26,434 nt of DNA. It comes from Pseudomonadota bacterium (lineage in GTDB: Bacteria > Pseudomonadota > Alphaproteobacteria > Rhizobiales > Rhizobiaceae). How positions within the stretch are numbered: the stretch's first letter is position 1; the number at the start of each line of letters is the position of its first letter. Both the position numbers and the translations under genes were made by a program. The stretch covers positions 1 to 26,434 of the forward strand of contig JAEWPB010000165.1 in assembly GCA_023399465.1 (NCBI GenBank), given 5' to 3'. This document shows, piece after piece, positions 21,411 to 26,434 of this stretch. A model generated the notes under the pieces. It did no database searches. It was not told the DNA's origin and saw nothing but the letters and a program-made list of their open reading frames with translations.

Positions 21411-22070
21411 TCAGATCCTGGGTATGGCGAACCCGGACTGCGGTTTGGCGTCGGGTCCACGCAAGTAGAGAGGGCTTGGCGGCCCGCTGTCGGTATCTGC
21501 CGTGGAAGCGAGTCGCGCTACTATGGATATGGGAAATCTGTCAGGCCCGCCAGATGCTTCTTCGCCGCGAAGCAGAGGCCCGGCCGATCCGGCGATCGCG
21601 CCGGGAAAGTCGCGGGCAAGGGCGATGGCGTCTGCGATCGCAAGCGCCGCGGGCTCAGTGGTAGGCCGACCATCAGCATCGAAGGACTGTGCATGGACTT
21701 CGCCACGCTTGGCATCCATCGCCGCGAGCACCGGCACGCCCGGCGTTTCCATGCGCTTCTGCATGGCCAGCACCGCAAGCGTCGGCACGCCGACAGCCGG
21801 AACACCGAGCGACAGCGCAAAACCGCGGGCTGCGGCGACACCCACGCGAATGCCGGTGAACGATCCCGGACCGATGGTGATGGCGATACGTTCGACGGCA
21901 CCCAGCTCCAGCCCGGCCTCGGCCAGGGCAAGATCGACCACTGCCATCAGTTTTTCGGCATGACCGCGGCCGATGTTCTCGGTCACTTCGGAAAGAATGC
22001 TGTCGGAATTGCTGTCGTAAAGCGCGGCCGAGCAATCGGGCCCGGCCGTATCCATTGCAAGAACGATCAT
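21411..22070 (-). CDS. tsaB: tRNA threonylcarbamoyladenosine biosynthesis protein TsaB
   Basis: Partner of TsaD in making t6A37 on tRNAs that read ANN codons. The 219-residue product has the ASKHA fold but lacks the metal-binding histidines of TsaD. Diagnostic blocks are the N-terminal LAMDTAGPDCSAALYD, GHAEKLM and ITIGPGSFTGIRVGVAAARGFA. The open frame continues 43 codons upstream into nfuA territory, but ATG 22070 (MIVLAMDTA) is the family start and leaves a 25-nt gap to the Nfu stop. rimI follows after two bases. Confidence 0.95.
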   Translation of the reverse strand: MIVLAMDTAGPDCSAALYDSNSDSILSEVTENIGRGHAEKLMAVVDLALAEAGLELGAVERIAITIGPGSFTGIRVGVAAARGFALSLGVPAVGVPTLAVLAMQKRMETPGVPVLAAMDAKRGEVHAQSFDADGRPTTEPAALAIADAIALARDFPGAIAGSAGPLLRGEEASGGPDRFPISIVARLASTADTDSGPPSPLYLRGPDAKPQSGFAIPRI

Positions 22071-22095
22071 GGCGCCAGCCCCGTGACTACCAAAA

Positions 22096-22659
22096 TCAGA
22101 CCGCCTCCACTTCCTGCACTTCTGGCACGAAGTGACGGAGCAGGTTCTGGACGCCGTGCTTGAGCGTCGCGGTCGAGGACGGGCAGCCCGAGCACGCACC
22201 CTTCATGTTGAGATAGACCGTGCCGTCGCGGAAGCCCTTGAAGGTGATGTCGCCGCCATCCTGGGCGACGGCCGGACGCACGCGGGTTTCCAACAACTCC
22301 TTGATCGTGGCGACGATGGTCTCGTCGCCCTCGTCGAAGAACTCGCCTTCCTCGTCCGTGCTGCCCTGACCGGCGGCAGCGCCCATGACAGGCGCGCCGG
22401 ACATGAAGTGCTCCATGATCGAGCCGAGGATGGCCGGCTTGAGGTGCTGCCACTCCTGACCTTCCTTGGTCACGGTGACGAAATCATAGCCGAAGAAGAC
22501 TGCGGTCACACCGGGGACCGCGAAGATACGCGAGGCCAGCGGAGAAACGGCCGCGTCTTCCGGGCTGCGGAAATCCGCCGTTCCGCTTTCGAGCACGACC
22601 TTGCCCGGCAGGAACTTGAGCGTTGCCGGGTTTGGCGTGGCTTCGGTCTGGATGAACAT
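22096..22659 (-). CDS. NifU-like (Nfu) iron-sulfur cluster scaffold/carrier protein
   Basis: Carries Fe-S clusters to apoproteins. The 187-residue product has the Nfu N-terminal domain (1-88, MFIQTEATPNPATLKFLPG) and the NifU C-terminal domain (about 110-180) with the cluster-binding Cys156 and Cys159 in GACSGCPSS. This layout matches mitochondrial NFU1 and its alphaproteobacterial relatives rather than E. coli NfuA. ATG 22659 has a strong GAGGAG site. MiaB, encoded in the same region, is a known type of Fe-S client that depends on such carriers, although no direct link is shown here. Confidence 0.94.
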   Translation of the reverse strand: MFIQTEATPNPATLKFLPGKVVLESGTADFRSPEDAAVSPLASRIFAVPGVTAVFFGYDFVTVTKEGQEWQHLKPAILGSIMEHFMSGAPVMGAAAGQGSTDEEGEFFDEGDETIVATIKELLETRVRPAVAQDGGDITFKGFRDGTVYLNMKGACSGCPSSTATLKHGVQNLLRHFVPEVQEVEAV

Positions 22660-22763
22660 CGTTTTCTCCTCGTGGCGAGCACCCGTGCTCGCGCCGACTT
22701 TTAGAATCTTTCAAAAGAAAATAGGTGGTTTGACTGGAAGGATCAAGGTCTGCCGCATTCCGG

Positions 22764-23255
22764 TCAGCACAGGGCGTCGATTTCCTCATTGGTCAGCGAA
22801 TCCGGCAAAACCGTCACCGGGATCGGAAATGCCGCCGAGCGTCCGGCGATCGAGGAAACCAGCGGCCCCGGGCCCTCCTTGGCGGAGCCGGCGGCAAGAA
22901 CCAGAATGGCGATGTCGCGATCTTCCTCGATGACGCGGTGGATCTGCTCTGTGGCCGATCCCTCGCAGACGACGACCTCCGGCTCGATGCCGATGCTTTC
23001 GCGGACGATCTGCGCGGTCTTGGCGACGGTCGCCTCGGCTTCCTCGCGGGCTTCGGCGCGCATGATCTCCTCGACACCCAGCCACTGCTGGAAATCGGCA
23101 TCCGAGATCACGTAGAGAAGAACCAGGCCGCCATTGGAATTCTTCGCCCGGCGACCGGCATAGTGAACCGCCCGCTGGCATTCAGGAGTATCGTCGATCA
23201 CCGCCATGAACTTGCGGCGATGACCTTCGAGACGGGATAGACGCTTCGATACCAT
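22764..23255 (-). CDS. Universal stress protein (UspA family)
   Basis: Single-domain Usp of 163 residues. The N-terminal strand FMAVIDDTPECQRAVHYAGRRA carries the usual Asp after the first strand. The C-terminal part reads ILVLAAGSAKEGPGPLVSSIAG, resembling the G2xG9xG(S/T) nucleotide loop in a degenerate form, so ATP binding is uncertain. About the first 15 residues are a basic extension before the domain. The start is ATG 23255, with GGAGG rather far upstream (about 14 nt). It lies between trpS and nfu on the same strand, with gaps of about 84 and 104 nt. Confidence 0.92.
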   Translation of the reverse strand: MVSKRLSRLEGHRRKFMAVIDDTPECQRAVHYAGRRAKNSNGGLVLLYVISDADFQQWLGVEEIMRAEAREEAEATVAKTAQIVRESIGIEPEVVVCEGSATEQIHRVIEEDRDIAILVLAAGSAKEGPGPLVSSIAGRSAAFPIPVTVLPDSLTNEEIDALC

Positions 23256-23270
23256 GGCGCGTTTCTGCCT

Positions 23271-23320
23271 CCGGAGGGGTTCAGCCCAATCCCCCTCCGG
23301 CGGGTCCGGAATGCCCGCCG
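23271..23320. repeat. Two overlapping GC-rich hairpins between trpS and the universal stress gene
   Basis: Stem 1 pairs CCGGAGGGG (23271-23279) with CCCCTCCGG (23292-23300). Stem 2 pairs CGGCGGG (23298-23304) with CCCGCCG (23314-23320). They share bases 23298-23300. No T run follows on the trpS/usp strand; on the opposite strand a 5-T run follows four bases after stem 2. Confidence 0.45.
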
Positions 23321-23339
23321 CAGGTTTTTGGGGCAGAGC

Positions 23340-24407
23340 TTACTGCAGGAAGCCGATGATGTCGCGCACTTCCTTCATGGTGGCTTCGGCACGAACACGT
23401 GCCCGCTCGCCACCCTTGCGCAGAATATTGTCGATGTGGGTGGTGTCGTCCATCAGGCGACGCATTTCGGTCGTGATCGGTGCGAGGACCTCGACTGCGA
23501 GATCGATCAGAGCCGGCTTGAAGACCGAGAACTGCTGTCCGCCGAACTCCTTCAGCACGTCTTCCTTCGTCCGGTCGGTGAGCGCCGCGTAGATCCCGAC
23601 GAGGTTTTCCGCCTCGGGGCGCCCCTTGAGACCCTCGATCTCGCTCGGAAGCGCGTCCGGGTCGGTCTTGGCCTTGCGGATCTTCTTGGCGATCGTTTCG
23701 GCATCATCCATCAGGTTGATGCGCGACAGGTCCGACGGGTCGGACTTCGACATCTTCTTGGTGCCGTCACGCAGCGACATGACGCGCGGCGTCGCGCCGC
23801 CGATCAGGGGCTCGACCATCGGGAAATAGGCATGCACCGGCTCATCGCCGACCACGATGTCGACACCGTAGCCCGTGCGGCGGATATGCTCCTTGAAGTC
23901 GATGTTGAACTTCATGGCGATATCGCGGGCCAGTTCCAGATGCTGCTTCTGGTCGTCCCCGACCGGGACATGGGTCGCGCGATAGACGAGGATGTCGGCC
24001 GCCATCAGGCTCGGATAGGCGAGCAGGCCGAGCGAGACCTGCTCGGCATTCTTGCCGCCTGTCTTGTCCTTGAACTGGGTCATGCGCTCCATCCAGCCGA
24101 TGCGCGCCACGCAGTTGAAGATCCAGGCGAGCTCGGCATGCTGCGGAACCGCCGACTGGTTGAAGACGATATGCTTTTCAGGATCAATGCCGGATGCGAT
24201 GAACGCAGCCGCAATCGAGCGGATCTGGCCGCGCAGGTCCGGATGGACGAGCTGGGCGGTGATCGCATGCAGGTCGACGACGCAGTAGATGCAATCGTTG
24301 TTTTCCTGCAGGGCTACGAACTTGCGGATGGCGCCGAGATAGTTTCCGAGATGAAGGTTGCCGGTCGGCTGGACACCGGAAAAGACAAGCGGTTTGAACT
24401 CGTTCAT
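23340..24407 (-). CDS. trpS: Tryptophanyl-tRNA synthetase
   Basis: Class I aminoacyl-tRNA synthetase charging tRNA-Trp. The product has 355 residues. The HIGH-like motif is TGNLHLGNYLGAI (residues 15-27) and the KMSKS loop reads KKMSKSDPSDLSRI near residues 215-230. GDDQKQHLELARDIA is another family block. ATG 24407 (MNEFKPLVFSGVQPTG) is chosen; an in-frame TTG four codons upstream is less likely. It lies 92 nt downstream of the VOC gene. Confidence 0.97.
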   Translation of the reverse strand: MNEFKPLVFSGVQPTGNLHLGNYLGAIRKFVALQENNDCIYCVVDLHAITAQLVHPDLRGQIRSIAAAFIASGIDPEKHIVFNQSAVPQHAELAWIFNCVARIGWMERMTQFKDKTGGKNAEQVSLGLLAYPSLMAADILVYRATHVPVGDDQKQHLELARDIAMKFNIDFKEHIRRTGYGVDIVVGDEPVHAYFPMVEPLIGGATPRVMSLRDGTKKMSKSDPSDLSRINLMDDAETIAKKIRKAKTDPDALPSEIEGLKGRPEAENLVGIYAALTDRTKEDVLKEFGGQQFSVFKPALIDLAVEVLAPITTEMRRLMDDTTHIDNILRKGGERARVRAEATMKEVRDIIGFLQ

Positions 24408-24499
24408 TGTCGTCCTCAAAAACAGGCGGGTGGAGGGCCTGATGCGTGATTATCCCAGGAATTGGTTGTTGCCGCTTATGCACGGCCAAAGGCAGGCAA

Positions 24500-24919
24500 T
24501 CAAGGGGCCGGAAGGTCGTTCGCGTCTTGCGATCCGGGTTGCATCAGGTCCCAGCCGTTGCCGAACGGATCGGTGAAGACCGCGACCGTGCCATAGGGTT
24601 CGCGGCGCGGTTCTTCCAGGAACACGACGCCCTTCTGGCGCATCATGGCATAGTCGCGGGCAAAATCGTCGGTAAAGAGGAAGAAGCCGACCCGACCGCC
24701 GGTCTGGTTGCCGATCGCAGCCGTCTGACGATCATCCGCGGCGCGGGCAAGCAGCAGAGCCGTCTCCGACGCCCCTTTAGGACGGACAACGACCCAGCGC
24801 TTGCCGTCAGGCAGCGCGGTATCCTCGAGAAGATCGAAACCCAGCTTGCCGCAGTAGAATGCGATCCCCTCATCATAGTCCGGGACGACCAGGGCAATGC
24901 GGGCGATCGTCTGCCTCAT
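24500..24919 (-). CDS. VOC superfamily (glyoxalase/bleomycin-resistance-like) protein
   Basis: Small protein of 139 residues with the paired beta-alpha-beta-beta-beta layout of the vicinal oxygen chelate fold. The start ARIALVVPDYDEGIAFYCGK corresponds to the usual first module, and FTDPFGNGWDLMQP to the typical end. The position that often carries a metal-binding His just before the first strand is Arg/Ile here, and the final Glu is Asp, so metal-dependent catalysis is doubtful. Its ATG overlaps the murJ stop by 4 nt (ATGA), so it is translationally coupled to murJ. The substrate is unknown. It could be a glyoxalase-like enzyme or a binding protein. Confidence 0.87.
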   Translation of the reverse strand: MRQTIARIALVVPDYDEGIAFYCGKLGFDLLEDTALPDGKRWVVVRPKGASETALLLARAADDRQTAAIGNQTGGRVGFFLFTDDFARDYAMMRQKGVVFLEEPRREPYGTVAVFTDPFGNGWDLMQPGSQDANDLPAP

Positions 24920-26434
24920 TGGCTTTCCGGACCTTCCTTCGCGGCCGCAGCCTCGGCACCGGCCTGTGGCTTGCGCTTCAGGTTGCGCCGGATCATGCCG
25001 AGATCGGCACCGCCGATCAGGAAGGCGAGACTGAAGTAGACGACCATGGCGACCGCGATCAGCGCGCCGATCGTCCCCACCTGGGTCAGCAGTGCTGCCT
25101 CGGGCCCGAGCCACCCGCTCCATCTTCCGGAAAGGTAATCCAGCACAAAGGCCATCGCCGCAGTCGCTACCAGCAGCAGCGCCGCCCGCCGGGCCAGCGC
25201 CCATTCCCAGACGAGGTGGCCGCGCCAAACGAGGGTACCGAAGAGAAGCACAGTGCTGATCCAGCCGGCAGCGGCCTCCGCCATCGCGATGCCGCGCTCG
25301 GCGAAAACGGGAAACAGCGTCAGCGCCAGGGCGGTGTTGATCGCGACCGAAATGCCCGAGAACTTCATCGGCGTGCGGGTATCCTCGCGGGCATAGAAGC
25401 CCGGCTGCAAGGCCTTGATCAGAACGAAGGCCGGAAGGCCGAGACCGTAGACCGCCAGGATGCCGCCGACGATCACCGTGTTCTGTTCGGAAAAGGCGCC
25501 GCGTTCATAGAGAACGCGAATGATATCGTCGGAGAGCACCCAGAGGCCTGCCGCCGCCGGCAGGGTCAGGAACAGCACGAACTCGATCGACCGGTTCTGG
25601 AGGTTGCCCGCTTCCTTGAGGTGACCGCCCTTCAGAGCCCGCGACAGTTCCGGCAACAGCACGACGCCCACAGCTACGCCGACGACACCGAGCGGCAGCT
25701 GGTAGATGCGGTCGGCATATTGCAGGGCGGATATGGCGCCCTCCTTGCCGGATGCGATCGCCTGCCCGACTAACTGGTTGATCTGAGTAATGCCGCCGGT
25801 GATCGCCGCGGGAACCGCAAGCACCAGCAGGCGCTTCACATTCGGGGTGAAACGCGGGAACTTGAAGCCGATGCTCATGCCGGCGTGGCGCACGCCCGCA
25901 TAGACCACAGCCATCTGCAGGAGGCCCGCCACCAGAACGCCCCAGGAGAGATACCAGCCGGTCTGCAACGGCTCGGCACCGCTCCACAGGGCGTAGGCCA
26001 GCGCCCCGATCATCACCACGTTCAGGAAAACAGGGGCGATCGCCGCAGCGAAGTAGTGGTGCAGCGAGTTCAGCATCCCGCTCATCATCGCGGTCAGCGA
26101 CATGCACATCAGATAGGGGAACATCACCATCGCCATGCGCACGGTGATCGAGAATTTTTCCGGATCGTCGGCAAACCCCGGCGCGATGATCCAGGTCACC
26201 AGCAACGGCATCAACAGTTCCATGGCGATGGTGATGAGCATCAGCACGGAAAACAGGACGCCGAAGACCTCCTCGGAAAAGCGCTTGGCGCCCGCGACGC
26301 CATTGGCCTCGATTTCCTTGGAGAAGAGCGGCACGAAGGCGGCGTTGAACGCGCCCTCGGCAAAGAGGCGGCGGAACGTGTTGGGAAACTGGAACGCGGC
26401 ATAGAAGGCTTCCGCGACAGGACCGGTGCCCACC
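24916..26434 (-). CDS. murJ: Lipid II flippase MurJ (MviN), 5' end cut by the right edge
   Basis: Inner-membrane flippase that moves lipid II to the periplasmic side for peptidoglycan synthesis. 505 codons are present, and the frame is still open at the edge; the first codon in view is an internal GTG, and about 25-30 residues seem to be missing. Many hydrophobic segments of the MOP fold are visible. Conserved blocks include FQFPNTFRRLFAEGAFNAAFVP, in which the family's functional Arg residues occur, and QLPLGVVGVAVGVVLLPELSR. The C-terminal tail is charged and Ala/Glu-rich. It is the first gene of the long minus-strand cluster within this window. Confidence 0.95.
   Translation of the reverse strand, partial: VGTGPVAEAFYAAFQFPNTFRRLFAEGAFNAAFVPLFSKEIEANGVAGAKRFSEEVFGVLFSVLMLITIAMELLMPLLVTWIIAPGFADDPEKFSITVRMAMVMFPYLMCMSLTAMMSGMLNSLHHYFAAAIAPVFLNVVMIGALAYALWSGAEPLQTGWYLSWGVLVAGLLQMAVVYAGVRHAGMSIGFKFPRFTPNVKRLLVLAVPAAITGGITQINQLVGQAIASGKEGAISALQYADRIYQLPLGVVGVAVGVVLLPELSRALKGGHLKEAGNLQNRSIEFVLFLTLPAAAGLWVLSDDIIRVLYERGAFSEQNTVIVGGILAVYGLGLPAFVLIKALQPGFYAREDTRTPMKFSGISVAINTALALTLFPVFAERGIAMAEAAAGWISTVLLFGTLVWRGHLVWEWALARRAALLLVATAAMAFVLDYLSGRWSGWLGPEAALLTQVGTIGALIAVAMVVYFSLAFLIGGADLGMIRRNLKRKPQAGAEAAAAKEGPESQ

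Noticed and set aside
26431..26433. GTG at the right edge as the start of murJ
   Set aside because: MurJ family members have about 25-30 more residues before this point, and the reading frame is open to the edge, so the gene is simply truncated.

Overview
The window looks like a chromosomal segment of an alphaproteobacterium of the order Hyphomicrobiales (Rhizobiales), most likely family Rhizobiaceae (Rhizobium/Agrobacterium/Ensifer group). This rests on the high G+C, on protein families typical of that group (a Mur-type Fur regulator, an OlsA-like acyltransferase, a PhrR/PraR-type XRE regulator, an Hsp20-DUF1150 pair) and on a gene order that I remember from rhizobial chromosomes. No prophage, insertion sequence, CRISPR array, tRNA or rRNA was seen, and no gene is visibly broken. 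Two genes are cut by the window edges: def at the left and murJ at the right.

Left third (1-9754). A truncated def is followed by two tandem, paralogous, soluble chemoreceptors with an N-terminal protoglobin (globin-coupled sensor) domain, all on the minus strand. Across a divergent promoter region lie rmuC and rbsK (plus strand). A membrane chemoreceptor with a dCache-like periplasmic domain and a C-terminal NWEEF tether follows. It converges, at a perfect 17-bp palindrome, on a nucleoside hydrolase gene. Ribokinase and nucleoside hydrolase are successive steps in nucleoside salvage, so the receptor between them may respond to a related compound; this is inference.

Middle (9755-13451). A heat-shock unit (hsp20 plus a DUF1150 gene) has an RpoH-like promoter and a leader that could act as an RNA thermometer. 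It converges on trmB at a perfect 19-bp inverted repeat. metK and trmB overlap by 4 nt. Upstream of metK lie a terminator-separated leader with an AT-rich imperfect palindrome and then the PhrR/PraR-type regulator gene.

Right half (13604-26434) is all minus strand and housekeeping. In transcription order it reads murJ, a VOC protein, trpS, a universal stress protein, a Nfu-type Fe-S scaffold, tsaB, rimI, mur and olsA. A terminator overlapping the olsA stop separates these from miaB, phoH, ybeY, corC and lnt. The content covers cell-wall lipid II flipping, tRNA charging and modification (TrpS, TsaB, MiaB), ribosome maturation (YbeY, RimI), metal regulation and membrane lipid/lipoprotein maturation.

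No clearly undescribed system was found. The parts most worth a second look are the tandem globin chemoreceptors and their shared upstream motif, the dCache receptor set among nucleoside-salvage genes, and the heat-regulated leader of hsp20.
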